This document shows positions 31,699-44,009 of a stretch of DNA of 64,000 nucleotides, piece after piece; the first letter of the stretch is position 1; each line of letters begins with the position of its first letter. Source of the DNA: Wyeomyia smithii. Its lineage: Eukaryota > Arthropoda > Insecta > Diptera > Culicidae. The notes below the pieces were generated by a model that made no database searches, had not been told where the DNA came from, and worked only from the letters and a program-made list of their open reading frames with translations. Made by a program: the position numbers and the translations under genes. The stretch covers positions 96,887,485-96,951,484 of the forward strand of contig NC_073695.1 in the NCBI RefSeq assembly GCF_029784165.1, given 5' to 3'.

Positions 31699-34600
31699 CT
31701 GAAAAAAAAAGAATCGAGAAAAAAAATCAAAATTGATTCCAGTGTTCGACACATAATAGCAGCATGAAACTAACGGTGGTTTCTGGAAATTGTGGTGCTG
31801 AGTGTCGAAGTAGATGAAAAAAATTTAATCCCATTTCTTAAAGACAGGTAGACGGAGAGAGTGGCTGTAGTAAAAATAGATTTTCGATGTGTCTGCGAAG
31901 GGCGGAGACAACTCCAGAAGCAATAAGTAATTCAACTGGAAAACTGTTGTTGAAATCTTTATAAAAATAAAAGAACAGTGTCGAACTTGATTGCATAAAC
32001 AAGACCCCGTGGTTATTTCTTCTAAAGACAAAGTTGAGAGTGTTGTTGAGGACCATTGATAATCACAAGGGCTGTTGCCACAATCTTAACAGCGCCAAGG
32101 AGTAGCGTCATTTGCGATTACGCCGCTCGATGGTCGATACTGATATTGCTGAAGTGGAGAAAGAAGAAGAATGAAGAAAAGTAAAGGATGCTTCATTTTT
32201 TCTTAAGCATAAACTCATTGAAGGATCAAAGATAGCGATGCTTTTCATTGATGAGGAAACAATCCAACAGGATGTGATTAAATGGGCAAACAGTGGAAAC
32301 TAAAGCTCGTTTAGCTACCCTTGCTAAGAACAGCAGCTAGCGGTACCCTTTAAGATCTAGTTATATCACAACTCAAATTTAATACATCAATCAATTTTTC
32401 TCCTATCTTGTGCATACAAATACTCTAGAAATCATGCTCGAAAAGCATTGGTTCTACTTCGTGATTTCTGAACAGTTTTACGGCTCCTCTTCAGTGGAAA
32501 CTTTTTTTGTGCAATCTCTTTTCTTTGAAGTAGGCCGGTTTCTTTCTAGTCATTTTTACGGGTTTGTCAATCTTCTCACGATATAACTTATTGCCGATAT
32601 AACTTATGCCGAACTAACGTCTAACAATAGCAACCGGGCTCATGTTAACTTCAGTGCCAAATCGGGAGCACTTCACAAGGGCCCCTCTCAGTCGCCTGCT
32701 TCGAGACTGAACGATGCTTGAATTGGCTTCAATCGATGCTACTTTGCAACCCGTTCTTGAGAAGAAAGTATGTACTTCAGTTGCCAACTTTTATGTTGTA
32801 GGTATCTTACTATCAACGTTTTCTTGCTCTAGAGTATATGGAAGGTAACAGACCAATCACCCAATAATGTTAGCTGTCATAAAAACTAAAAGAACAATCT
32901 CTGTGTTTACCTACATGTAGATGTTCCAGGTTACAGGTCACAAAGTGTATTCAATAGATAAACCACTGGTCCTTCATGAAATAAGGTTAGATTCAAAATT
33001 CGCAACGAAATCATAAACAAAAAAATTTAGGCATTCGGTTCACAAAATTACCTAAACATTACTGTAATTCACCAACCTTCCGGAATCAATTCTTTGTCAT
33101 ATTAAATTATGCGTAAGGACCCTTGTGAAACTCACTACGCTGAACAGCCCATATGCATTTGTAAGCTGCCTAGATCATTTTCTCCTGCTACCTACTTGTT
33201 GGCAACCATTAATGAAACCATGAATAAATTTGTCTGTCGCAGTCGCATAAAACCATTTATTCATCTCCGGTCTCGCACTGGTAGCATTCCTTCCACAACA
33301 GAACAACTTTTGAGTGATACTTAACCGTACATGCAGCGCATCGCTCGCACCGCACTGTCTGGGTAGTAACAGCATCTTTCATTCAAAATTAAATTTGCAT
33401 ACATCTGAAGCCGATTCACTCCGACCATGTTGCAACCTCTCTAATTGGACTATAAGGACACTATGCCTTGTCGACGACGTGGTGACCGAAGAGATGCCTT
33501 TTCATTAGAAGTATAAATATTTCCAACCCTTGTGAATGAATCCACAAGGACTGAACCATGCCAATGCTGGTAGGAATGAATGGGAAACCACCAAAGGCTG
33601 GCATAAATTGTGAACCCTTAAAGGCTACAAAATTAAGCATTTTACTGCTTTTAATACATAGCGGAACGATTAAGCAAGTTGAGCTGAACATAATTAAGAA
33701 TTGGCTCACCATAAGTGACGTTGTAATAAAAGTAAAATTATTCTAGGGAGGAAGCTTAGCCGTGACATTGATGATTATGTTAAACTGGTTTCAAGTTATC
33801 CTCGTATCGTCGAGACTTTTCTTTAGACAGTAAAAAAATATACGCAAAAAAATTGAATATCGAAACGAAGTGCAAAAGTCAAACCACTTCATACCAGTTT
33901 CATCGGAGGTTGACTGTCTCTGCTTTGTGAATAATCCATCATGCATAGTACGTACGGCAAAGTTTGTCGGACATTCGGACAGAGTACAAAGCAGACTGCT
34001 GCCAATGTTCCACCAGTCGGGGTGCGTCGGTTTACCAGAGCACTATCAGCACGCAATTGAATTTTTATTACACTACCGATCTCATCGCATTCCGACGTCA
34101 AACATTCAAACTGTGACAAGGTTCATTAATTTTTTACGAAGCGCCAATCCTTTCAAGCCTTACCCTACTGTTAGATAGACCAAAAAAAGGTGCTCGTTTC
34201 GCGTGTATGTTTTATTTTTCTTGTTTTCGCTACACATTCAGGGGAAACCTTGATAGCCTGTCCAAACAAAGGAGTTAAAGCTATCGTAAATGGGAGCACC
34301 CGACACTGCTAGATGGATCAGAGCAGGTTTTTCGCTATCTATTGAAGGGTGTCCCACGATGGAATGTCTAAACACAATCGCGTGAATTGGACAGCGGACG
34401 GGAGGTCTCTTATGGCCTTTCACTTTTTTATTTTCAAGAGCATGGTCCGGCCAGCTGCGGAAAGCTCCGATGAAACAACCGTACTCAGCAACCCGAGTGG
34501 TTAGATAAACGTTTTTTCGACATTTCACCAGCCTGGAGCAGCTTGATTATAGTCCCGAGAGCCGCTGTCCGTGATGTTTGAAAGTTTTGAACTTGGTGGG

Positions 34601-34935
34601 TGCGTCGTTTTGATGATAATAACGTTAACCGACTATCGGTAACCGTAGTCGCACTCCGCACACAGCAGGGTTATTATTTCGCGTCGCTTGCCGGGAGAAA
34701 TTGCTTTTTATAAAACGGTAATCCACTGTGAAAATTCGATTGCGCATGGCCGCTGTGCAGAGGGAAATACTTACTCTAATGTAATTGTGAAAAAATGTAG
34801 CAAGAATATGCTCATAAGGGATAAAGATAACGAAAATATTTAGGGGAAATGTTCCATATAAGACTCAATGAACTATTCTATACCAGTTGTATTAGTTTGT
34901 ATATGTATAATACTTATAAGGGTTCATCAACACAG
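31699..34935. other. Candidate CNG intron, unassigned
   Basis: About 3.2 kb. It holds a 102-codon plus frame (33870-34178) and a 96-codon minus frame (34528-34238) of somewhat higher GC than the surroundings. Neither shows a motif I recognise nor a channel-like membrane segment. No repeat boundaries were found. Confidence 0.4.
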
Positions 34936-34943
34936 ATATTGAT

Positions 34944-35849
34944 TAGGGTGGGGAAAAATGATCGATTTTCCAGAACCAAGGTTTTTTGGTTCCCTTTGGG
35001 GTCCCAAACAACCCTAAACATACCTGAAGTCGATTGGTTTTGTCTCCGCTTGGCGCATTGCATTTCAAATTTGTATGAAAAATTTCTATGGGAAAACCTA
35101 CTTTTTTGCATTTATCTTCTAGAGAGCTCAATAACGCTCTAATAATGCAATACATTATGTAAAAGTATAGTATTTTTGATGCCGAACAACTTTTCAGAAG
35201 ACACTGAAGAGCTAGGATGTTCCTAAGAAGAGCTAAAGCTGTTCAAAGTTGAGTATGTCGATTTAAATGCAGAAAATCTTGTTTTCTGCCAACATTACCA
35301 ATGTATCGGCGTCAGTAGGATTCCCATCAGAAATAACCTGTCGTAACCAGTTTATACACTCAGCTGGACCAAGCAAACAAATTTAGGTCAATATTCTAGG
35401 TGTAAATAGAATCTACAACGTGTTTCAGAGGTTACTTTTGATGGAAATCTGACTGACGCCGGTACACTGGCAGTGTTGGCAGAAAAAATGATTTGCAACA
35501 TAAATTTCGACATACTCAACTTTGAACAGCTCTAGTATTTTTTTGGCACACCCTAACTCTTTAGTGTCTTCGGCCAAGTTATAAGGCATCAAAAAACCTA
35601 CCATTTGAAGTTACAAAACCTATGATTTGAGCCATTTTGAGTTCTTTAGAATGGAAAATGCGAAAAAGTTGGTTTTTCCATACAATTCTCCATACAAATT
35701 TAAAATGCAATGCGCCAAGCGGAGAAAAAACCAATCGACTTTCAATAAATTCAGGATTGCTTGGGGCCCCAAATAGAACAAAAAAAAAACTTGGTTCTGG
35801 CTTTCTGCTATCAAGTTTCGTTTTTTCCATATAACGATTCCCCACCCTA
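34944..35849. mobile_element. hAT-like foldback element (906 bp)
   Basis: The ends TAGGGTGGGGA and, on the complement, TAGGGTGGGGAATCGTTATA are flanked by a perfect 8-bp direct repeat ATATTGAT (34936-34943, 35850-35857), the hAT target signature. The arms continue as imperfect inverted repeats for about 250 bases each (CGATTGGTTTTGTCTCCGC against GCGGAGAAAAAACCAATCG; CAATGCGCCAAG against CTTGGCGCATTG). Further pairing occurs inward (AACTTTGAACAGCTCTAG). The CTTCGGCCAAGTT block resembles the one in other foldbacks here. No transposase. Confidence 0.85.
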
Positions 35850-35857
35850 ATATTGAT

Positions 35858-36469
35858 AGAAAATTGAGTTTTTACAAAAAGAAGCATCATGCGTTCATTA
35901 GCTTTTTGAACACATATGAAGAGAATTTTGTTTTAATATTTATAATGCTGCCTTTATCTATTTTGAAGTCTGATACAACAGAAAGTGTGGATTTTTTTAC
36001 AGAAAAACGCTCAATTCTAAACTTTTTCAATATCTGACTGCATCACTTATTAACTACACACTTAATTTTGTTGCCGCGAACTCAACAGCTGATAAATTCA
36101 GCAGAATGTTCTACAAGTTTTCGGCAGAATTTTCAAGAACTTCGGCAAACGAGATGTCAATAGTTGCTGGCTCACGGTAGATCGATATATTTGCAGAATG
36201 TTTGTCGAAATATATTGCTGTCATTTGTTAAAAACTTCGCCGAGCTTGCTCAGCTGTTGGGAAGTTTGCCGAAATAAATTAAGTGTGTACAAAAAACCTA
36301 CCAATTTTATTATTAAAACATTAATATGCTACAAATGGTTATGCTCAAAAAATAACAGTCTTTTAAAGTTACCGAAAAGTTTCCAAAGCTGTACAATTCC
36401 ACAATAAAGCGAGCACCCAATTCATTCGACCATTTTGGATTCGCTGAAACTTTGCTATGGGCAAAAGCT
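35858..36469. other. Unassigned AT-rich stretch
   Basis: About 0.6 kb between two foldback elements with repeated TTCGGCAGAATTTTC/TTCGGCAAACG-type blocks near 36110-36270. It may be a decayed relative of the neighbouring foldbacks. No gene. Confidence 0.4.
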
Positions 36470-36830
36470 GTAATTTTTTACTATTGGTTCATTTTTTTGA
36501 AACACGATTCATTTTTGAGAAGCTATTTAAAAGGCTATTTTTGGGTGGTATTGATGATCACATATATTTTCAGAGCCAAAACGGTCTATTTGTTTGGTGT
36601 GACATCTTCGGCAAAGAAGTATATAAGAGTTTTGTTTTTTTTCAAAAAAGATATACACTAAAAACTTATTTTAGTAAAAAAGTTAAAATCAAACAAACCG
36701 TTTTGGTTCTGAAAATAGTTGTAATCATTAATACCTTCCCCTAGTAGCATTTTTAAATAGCTTCTTAAAAATATATGCAAAAATTCAATGAAATCAAAAA
36801 TGACAATGATAAAAAAATTAAAACTGGGTC
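36470..36830. repeat. Foldback element (~360 bp)
   Basis: TTCAGAGCCAAAACGGT at about 36570 pairs with CCGTTTTGGTTCTGAAAA at about 36699, and AAGCTATTTAAAAGG pairs with the AAATAGCTTCTT region. The apex contains CATCTTCGGCAAAGAAG. Arms are imperfect and AT-rich. MITE-like; no target duplication was identified. Confidence 0.65.
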
Positions 36831-36904
36831 ATTTTTTTGTGAAACTCCTTAGCTCAAAAGCATTCAGATGATTCTTAGTATGATAATCTAAGTTGTTTTT
36901 TTTT

Positions 36905-37380
36905 TTGTCTTCATCTATAGTTTATTTGACACGGCACAAATACAATTCAATGTTTAACGGCGCCAATTATATCTGGTAGCTTACTTTCTAAAGTATCTTA
37001 ATAACTAAAAGCAAATTTTTTATCCTCGCTGCCGACTACGAGCTGAAACTAAATCTAACTTAAAGCTAGAATATTTTGCATTAAAAGCACAGGTTTGCTG
37101 TTTGATGGTTTTCATTGCCATAGGTAAGCAGCATATTAAATTTGTTCCGCTGCTGGGCCAAGATATTACGGACTGGCATATTGGGTTGTTTCCATCGGGC
37201 CTTGAGAGTATCGTGCGGGTCTGATTGCTGTTTTCGGATCCGGGGTCTTAACGTGTTCTTGTCGTTTGGTTGGATGTAGGCGGAAGGGGATAGGAAATCT
37301 AAGTTGTTGTTAATGTCAGTTCGAGACAACAATCTGTCATCTAAGCAATTTGCATGACTAAACAATATTGATGACTAACA
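36905..37380 (-). other. Possible LINE 3' end with unassigned ORF
   Basis: The minus strand has a 94-codon frame (37365-37081) with RPRIRKQQSDPHDTLKARWK and RNILAQQRNKFNMLLTYGN. About 160 bases of sequence follow, ending in TGTGCCGTGTCAAATAAA (36911-36928), which includes an AATAAA-type signal. The terminal block GCCGTGTCAAATAAA recurs at about 30552, 59861 and 60545, as the shared 3' end of a retroelement would. The ORF itself is not recognised. Confidence 0.4.
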
Positions 37381-37891
37381 TTTAAAATAGAAACAAAAGC
37401 ATTATGAAAATTGCCCAAAAAAGATCGATTTGAACGAATTGGGAAATGTTATTCCTATTTCAAATAACATAATCAAAGAGGCGGTTAAAAGTTCCAATTT
37501 TTAACAATTTGAACGAAAACGGGAATGCAAATTGAGAGTGCATAGAAGGTTTTGTATCCCCCTGAGGAGAAAATACAGAAATTAAGCTTAGATTACACTC
37601 TTCTCCTATAAAAAATAAACCCAATCAGGCTCACTATTGATTGACAAACTCAAAATAAATGTAGAAGATGTTGTTGTGTTTAAGAAATTTGCAATAACTG
37701 TTTTGTGTCTTTTGTTTGGACAGAACAAAATTAATGTACCAAAATGCCTGTGTTTGTTTCAACAGGTAAACCGTGTTGCAAGTGTTAGTGAAACTTCACA
37801 CACTGATCAGTCTGCTTTACTCACACATCTGCGTCCCAACCTCAAATAACTAATTGAAAACGTCACTGGTTTGTTCACTAGCTCACTTCAC

Positions 37892-39279
37892 CTTTTTTTT
37901 TAAAAGGCGGGATTTGTTAGTAGCTTAAGTTTTTATGATAAATATTAGTAAATAATGAGTATGTGTGTCCAATCACAAATGGTGACTTCTCAACACTGTT
38001 AGAAATTTGTAATTTTAATTGTTAGGATTTGTTTGCTTTCGCAATTAGGACTTATCATTCGTAGGGATTCAAACCTACTTGTCAGAAAAGGGGAAGTAAA
38101 CTTAATTGCTAACTTGCAACGATTTTTGTCGAAAATTGTTAATAATTTTATTTGACATAGCTTCTAATGGTTCAACACCAGTAAGTCTATGTAATTCAAG
38201 TGTACCAAACCAAGGAGGACGCTTCAAAATCATTTCCAGAATTTTATTCTGAATCCTTTGGAGTGTTTTCTTCCTTGTTGAACAGCAACTTGACCAGATC
38301 GGTACAGCATAAAGCACTGCTGGTCTAAAAATTTGTTTGTAAATCAAAAGTTTGTTCTTTAAACAAAGTTTAGAATTCCTGTTAGTGAGAGGATATAAAC
38401 ATCTCGTATATTTGATGCACTTGGCTTGTATACTCTCAATGTGCTCTTTGAAAATAAGTTTTTTATCATAAATTAGTCCCAAGTACTTAACCTTGTCGGA
38501 CCAACTTAAAATAACCCCATTCATCTTGACAACGTGATTATTGTTTGGCTTGAGGAAAGAAGCCCTAGGCTTATGCGGAAAAATTATCATTTGAGTTTTA
38601 GTAGCATTGGGAGAGATTTTCCACTTTTGCAAGTAAGAAGAAAAAATATCTAAACTTTTCTGCAATCGACTGCATATGACATATGCATATGACGGAAATG
38701 CTTGTGTCATCGCAGAACAATGACTTTGTGCATCCTGGAGGCAAATCAGGAAGATCTGAAGTGAATATGTTGTACAGGACTGGACCCAAAACTGAACCCT
38801 GAGGTACACCTGCTCTGACAGGAAATCTATCAGATTTTGAATTCTGATAGACAACCTGCAGAGTTCGATCAGTAAGATAATTTTTTAAAATTTTGATTAG
38901 GAAAATTGGAAAATTAAAAGTTTGCAACTTCGCAATCAAACCTTTATGCCAAACACTGTCGAATGCTTTTTCTATGTCTAAAAGAGCAGCTCCAGTGGAA
39001 TAACCTTCAAATTTGTTAGCTCGTATCATATTAGTAACTCTGAGCAATTGATGAGTTGTGGAATGCCCATGGCGAAATCCAAACTGTTCATTTGCAAAAA
39101 TTTAATTTTCGTTGATGTGTGACATCATTCTGTTAAGAATAATTCTCCCAAACAGTTTACTTATTGAAGAAAGCAAACTGACTGGTCGATAACTTGAAAC
39201 TTCAGCTGGGTTCTTATCCGGTTTTAAAATTGGAGTAATTTTTGCATTTTTCCATAATTTGGGAAAATATGCAATTTTG
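37892..39279 (-). mobile_element. Juan-like Jockey-clade LINE, 5'-truncated, copy 1
   Basis: A 1388-bp insertion with a 12-bp target duplication AGCTCACTTCAC (37880-37891, 39280-39291) and a poly(A) tail on the minus strand. It encodes the second half of ORF2: AALLDIEKAFDSVWHKG, GVPQGSVLGPVLYNIFTSDL, LFCDDTSISV (YADD changed to FCDD), KVKYLGLIYDKKLIFKEH and the end LELHRLTGVEPLEAMSNKI. A frameshift lies around 38.7 kb. A ~60-bp deletion near 38.11 kb removes the last codons retained in the second copy. The wording is that of the mosquito Juan family. Confidence 0.9.
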
Positions 39280-39291
39280 AGCTCACTTCAC

Positions 39292-39600
39292 TGTTTACCG
39301 CTAGGAAATGACAAGGAGAGAGGAGTGCAAAACCGTCAAAAAGCGATTATGGGTTAACAGATCCAAATGAGTCTTATTTGTTTTGGGAACTACGATTCAC
39401 TAATTCGGAAACTACAGAAACTCGAAATTACAATGTTTTTATACAGAAATTACCCGAGAATAACTTGGGATAAAATTGTTTCTTCGAAGGTATTTTCTCA
39501 TTCCCGGAAATCCAGTTTTCCGCGGATATGCTGTGGAACTGAGGAATTTTGTGGTTTTACGATTTTTTAAAGGAATCTTTCAATTATTGGTTCAAAGCTC
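39292..39600. other. Short unassigned spacer
   Basis: About 300 bases between the Juan target duplication and the tandem repeat. No motif or exon is seen. Confidence 0.4.
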
Positions 39601-40020
39601 ATAAAGTTTTTTCCACAGACCATTTTAATGATTTTGGTGATATGCTTACAAGATATTTCACCAGGAACAGATTTTCCTGGGGCTTATAGTGACCATAGAA
39701 ACAATGAAAGAGCAAGGTCAAATACCATCCAGTATAGGTATTTTTGTAACCGGGATGATACCCAGAGATACGAAAACGAACCAGATGCCATTTTGAATTC
39801 AAAGATGGTGACTTTCTTGAAAACAGCCCAAAATAGTCGAATACCCCCACTATATGTATTTCCATAATTGAAACGATGCTTAGAGAATGAAAAACAACCC
39901 CAGACTCCATTTTGGATTCCAAGAGGAGACTTCCGATTTCTGGAAAGCAGCAAAATATGACCAAATACCAGGTTATATTGGTATTTCTGGAATCGGGATG
40001 ATGCCCTGAGACCAAGGATG
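39601..40020. repeat. ~120-bp tandem repeat (about three units)
   Basis: The anchor TCAAATACCATCCAGTATAG at 39717 recurs near 39838 (GAATACCCCCACTATATG) and 39958 (CCAAATACCAGGTTATATTG). Each is followed by GTATTT..., GGGATGATRCC and a CCATTTTGRATTCMAAGA block. Spacing is about 120 bases. The long minus-strand frame through it (138 codons) is an artefact of a unit length divisible by three. Satellite-like. Confidence 0.75.
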
Positions 40021-42169
40021 TAAATTATCACTCACACTCATATTTTCCGCAAGCCTAGGCTAACCAGACGTACCGTTTTGAACGGGACAGTACCGTTTTT
40101 TCGACTATTTTTAACCGTCCCGTCTTTTTGCCATTTTGTACCGTTTTCGGATACTCCTTGAAAAAATCTTAAACAGAGCTTTGAATTGAAATTTTCCTAA
40201 ATGGAAAATAAGTTTCCATGCAGCCAGGATTTTTCTAATATTACTGAGTTTAGTGCATTCCCGACAGTACCGCACCACTGGAAGGACATCCGGACCTCTT
40301 CTGTCGTGAACTGATGAAAAAGTCGCGCTTGAAAGTTGAGACCATGATAATTGTTAGTCAAAATCTCGATCATCATGTGACTAGTTTCAGGAACTCGTTG
40401 CTTAAAATCACACTCTTCAGGATCGGGCAAGTTCATCAAAGCAATGAATAGATCCGGTATTTTTCAAATGAAAAATAACACCAAAGTTTTAAACTTGAAG
40501 GAAAGTTTCGAAATTATGTAGAAAATTCTTGTGATTTTTTTCGGATTGTTTAGAGCAACAGAATATTATTTTTCGATATATTGTTTTGAATAGTTAATAT
40601 TGAAAAAAAAAATCTTCACAAAAATAATTTTTTTAACTGCAACTTGGGATGCACCTGCTGGAAAAATTTCAATAAATTCGATGCAAAATTTTAAAGATTT
40701 GTCTATTTTCGAGAAATATTGACCTTAATTTCAAATGACAATAACAACTTGAAAACCTACTCAAATTCGTGGAAAATTTGAGTATGAAGTTTTCGAATGA
40801 AACTCTTGAAGTTTTAATTGTTTTTTTGAAGAAAATAGACATTGCGATTTTCTGTAATCCATTTCACGAATTCTGACCTATTTTTAAAATCATTAGTCGT
40901 GAGAAAAATTGTTTAAGCTTGTACTTGGGATACAATTACTATTGTGGAATTGGTTGTAGGGTAAGGAACGGCTTAAGCAGTGGCGCTTATTTTAATCAGT
41001 CGTAGAAAACAGGCCGCAAACTCCTGAAATTTGATCAGTATCGACAATTTCACTGATGGAAACGTAAACTTTGGTTGTCTAGCTGTTTTACGAATATAAG
41101 AAATACCGTTAATCACAAAGAAATCTGTGAACAAACAGCAATTGAAACAAATCGACCTGTATTGCAGCCATTCAGGAGCCACTTCGGGTGCTGAAAAAAC
41201 GCCTGCAAAACAGATGGAAACAGCTTAAAATAGGTTCGAGGTGATTAGAATAGTGTCCCTCGATTGGTAAGTTTAACCGATTATTGTTAAAGTTTGCTAA
41301 CTTAGTTTTACAATCCGAAAACAAGTTCTGACAGAGACAGAGACAGATAGAGAACAGATTGATATACTTCTGTTTGAATTTCACTTAACACATATCGAGT
41401 ATTTCTTCTCAATACACAGGCGGTTCCTAAAGCTGCTTAGAATATGTTCCCTACCCTATTTCACAGCAAAACTAATGTTTTTCACAGTTTTACGGTACCA
41501 AAAAGTAAATTCTGAGGCAATTTGTACCTTAAAATTGAAGAAAACCACAGAATGAAAACAAACAATTTACAACAAGTATCTGGCTGCAGATTTATAATAA
41601 GAGAAATAAGTGTTAATATGGCGAAAACATGTACTTTTTTCTTTAATATCAGTACGGCACATCAATGAATTCACTTGGACATAACGAAACTGTTTTAAAA
41701 CCACTATAAAACTATTTAATATCTGGGCTATTCAACAAATTATATAAGCGTTCATAATTTATTTTTTGAACTCTTCGAAGCAACAATTTGTTTGATGGAT
41801 TTGAAATTGAGCCGGTTCTCTGTTTTTCTTTTTACGAAATTTTCGATACTCACAAATCTTCGACAGCACGAATTGTTTATAACATTTTTTTTAGCATTTC
41901 CCAGCAACTATTTTCCCTGCCTCCACGTGATACCGACTGGGATACAAGTAACCAAGGGACGATCGGTGAACCGGTGGAAATTTGGTAGTATGCTGACAGG
42001 GAAGAGGGAGCTGTTCTCCTTGGAGGGCAGCTTGTCCAAGCGTCTGTTCCACATATTAGGGGCGGTTCTAACAGCGACTGATCCGGAACAGACGGCTAAA
42101 CTGTACAATGCGGTGTTTCTTATTCCGCAGAACCCTAAAACGGCAACCCCCTCGCAAGACTTAACACGG
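40021..42169. other. Unassigned stretch with a short ACCGTTTT repeat block
   Basis: Near 40070-40150, ACCGTTTTGAACGGGACAGT and AACCGTCCCGTC form an inverted pair, perhaps a small MITE remnant. The remaining ~2 kb has only short ORFs. A 128-codon plus frame ending at 42178 may begin the decayed RTE fragment that follows, but I recognise nothing in its first half. Confidence 0.4.
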
Positions 42170-43176
42170 CGGTCCTAGAAACCGGCACGCGCGGATGTCT
42201 CGACTGGAGATTTGCGGAAGGCAAACGTGGAGGAAGGGGGTATTGAAAATCAACGGCAATCTTTTTAAATACAGCCGTGTTATGTACGCCCCGGTAAACG
42301 ATAAAACCAACGCCGTAAAGGAGGAGTTTATCGAGCCTCTTGAGAAATCGTATGGAAACAAAACGCGACATAAAGATCGTCATCGGAGATATAGCCGCTT
42401 AAGTCGGACGGCAGTGATTCTTTCGCACCGTTATTGGTTGGCCTTCACTTCACAAACAACGACAACGGCTCGAGGCAATCGAACTTCTATGCGGCCAGGG
42501 GAATGATCGATGCTCGACGACACCCTAAAGGAGAGACCTGTTTCTAAATCGACGACATGCTCTTCGAGGGCCAGCACTTTTTAGACGTCATCGATGTATG
42601 GTCTTTTCGGGGGCCAAACAGGAATTCAGATCACTATCTGATAGTAGACAAGATTCGCGTCCTGCTAAGCAACGTATTTAAATCGAGATCGGCAAGAAGA
42701 GATTCTTAGCGGAATCAGTTTCTGCAGAGTACACTTGAAACAAATCGTGCGAACCTTGGACGAGGTGAAAATGCTTGCAGAGAGCTGAAAAATCGCAAAT
42801 CCACTGAGAAGAACGGCTTACCGACCGAACTTTTCAAAGTCAAGAGTGGTTGTATAGTGCAATTCACCACACTATCTTGAGGGTATGGTTTGGAAGGACT
42901 CATATGCCCTATTTAAAAAAAAAGGAAAATAGACTCAACTGTAGCAATTATGGAGGTACAAAAAATCCTCTCAATTTCGCATATACAATATATTTCACCC
43001 CCGTATACAGTTTCAGAAACTGAGGCCTTTGCAAGAAGCCTCTGTTATGCGGTTTTCAAGCGGAACGATCTACAACGTGATATCCACCTTGAGGCAGATC
43101 CTCAGCATGTTTCGGAATCCCAACTTGAAAACATCATTATCTATTTATGAACTTTAAGGCGTCGTAAGATTCAGTG
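42170..43176 (+). pseudogene. RTE-clade LINE remnant (endonuclease to RT start)
   Basis: Broken plus-strand frames give YAPVNDKTNAVKEEFIEPLE, DIKIVIGDISA (from GDFNA), VGRQ*FFRTVIGWPSLH, then RSLSDSR in place of the SDHYLV block. They continue with NRLNCSNYGG (from the NYRGI block) and CGFQAERSTT (from GFRPGRSTT), ending at HHYLFMNFKA (from THHLFIDFKAAYDS). The order is that of an RTE ORF2. Many stops and indels make it old. It is cut off at about 43176 exactly where the SINE-headed repeat begins, which therefore inserted into or replaced the rest. Confidence 0.75.
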
Positions 43177-43940
43177 AGAGAGCTTCGTAGCCGCAAGGTT
43201 ACAGAGTCCGCTTTGATAAGCGAATGATCGTGGGTTCGAATCTTAGTAGAATCAGGCCATTTGGTTGTCAAAGGACTTTAACATCGGTTCATTCTCAGGC
43301 TCTCTACTACATACCATTCCTACAAGCTGAATTCTATAATACCCTTGCTGACTTTCATCCTAACAAAAAAGTCCCTCGTATAATAAAACTGTTCTGAGTA
43401 ATGTATAATAGTTCTCTTCAGGCCATTGTGATTATGACGCGGTCTTGGCTGGAGGAACGAGGTTTCGATAAGACTCCTTCCTCTTGACAAAAATATAAGT
43501 CCTACTTATAATAAACCTGACCAAAGGTGAAGCATTGAGTGCCTCTTCAGGAAATTGTGATTGTGACGCGGTGTTGGTAGGGGAAACGAGGTTCGATAAG
43601 ACTCCTTCCTCTTGACAAAATAAGTCCTTCTTATAATAAAACTGATTTCAGAAATATATACCCTCTACAGGGAATTGTTATTGTCGATATTGGCACGAGG
43701 AACGAGGTTTCGATAAGACTCCTTCCTCTTGACATAATAAGTTCCTTTCAGAATAAACCTGGCCAGAGAGGAACGTTAGGTGTAGCCTCAGTTCAGGGAA
43801 TTGTAATTTGGCGCTATTGGTAGGATAGAAAAGAGGTTTGGTATAGTAGAGCAGTAAGCTTGAAATAAAAGGGTCAACTCTCACACACAATCACGGATAA
43901 AAATAAAAAAGCGTATCATTCACTTCAATAGTGATACTGC
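43177..43940 (+). mobile_element. SINE-headed element with four internal ~125-bp repeats, copy 1
   Basis: The head CTTCGTAGCCGCAAGGTTAC...GTGGGTTCGAATCTTAG has tRNA-type A-box and B-box blocks (GTTCGAATC is a perfect B box). A unique stretch with CAAAGGACTTTAACATC follows. Four tandem units then start near 43413, 43540, 43665 and 43790, each containing CAGG.AATTGTRATT, GGAACGAGGTTTCGATAAGA and CTCCTTCCTCTTGACA. It ends near GCGTATCATTCACTTCAATAGTG. A second copy with three units lies at 58890-59494. No coding capacity. Confidence 0.7.
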
Positions 43941-44009
43941 CAATAAGGGACAATCCATTAATGATGTCACGCAAAATTTGGAAAAAATTAATATCATCGA
44001 TATCATTTT

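Noticed and set aside
39599..40031. 138- and 115-codon minus-strand frames
   Set aside because: They run through a ~120-bp tandem repeat. Both frames are open and show no domain, as expected from a unit length divisible by three.
43177..43260. The tRNA-like head as a functional tRNA gene
   Set aside because: No complete cloverleaf with matching acceptor arm can be built, and the same head recurs at 58.89 kb attached to the same repeat body.
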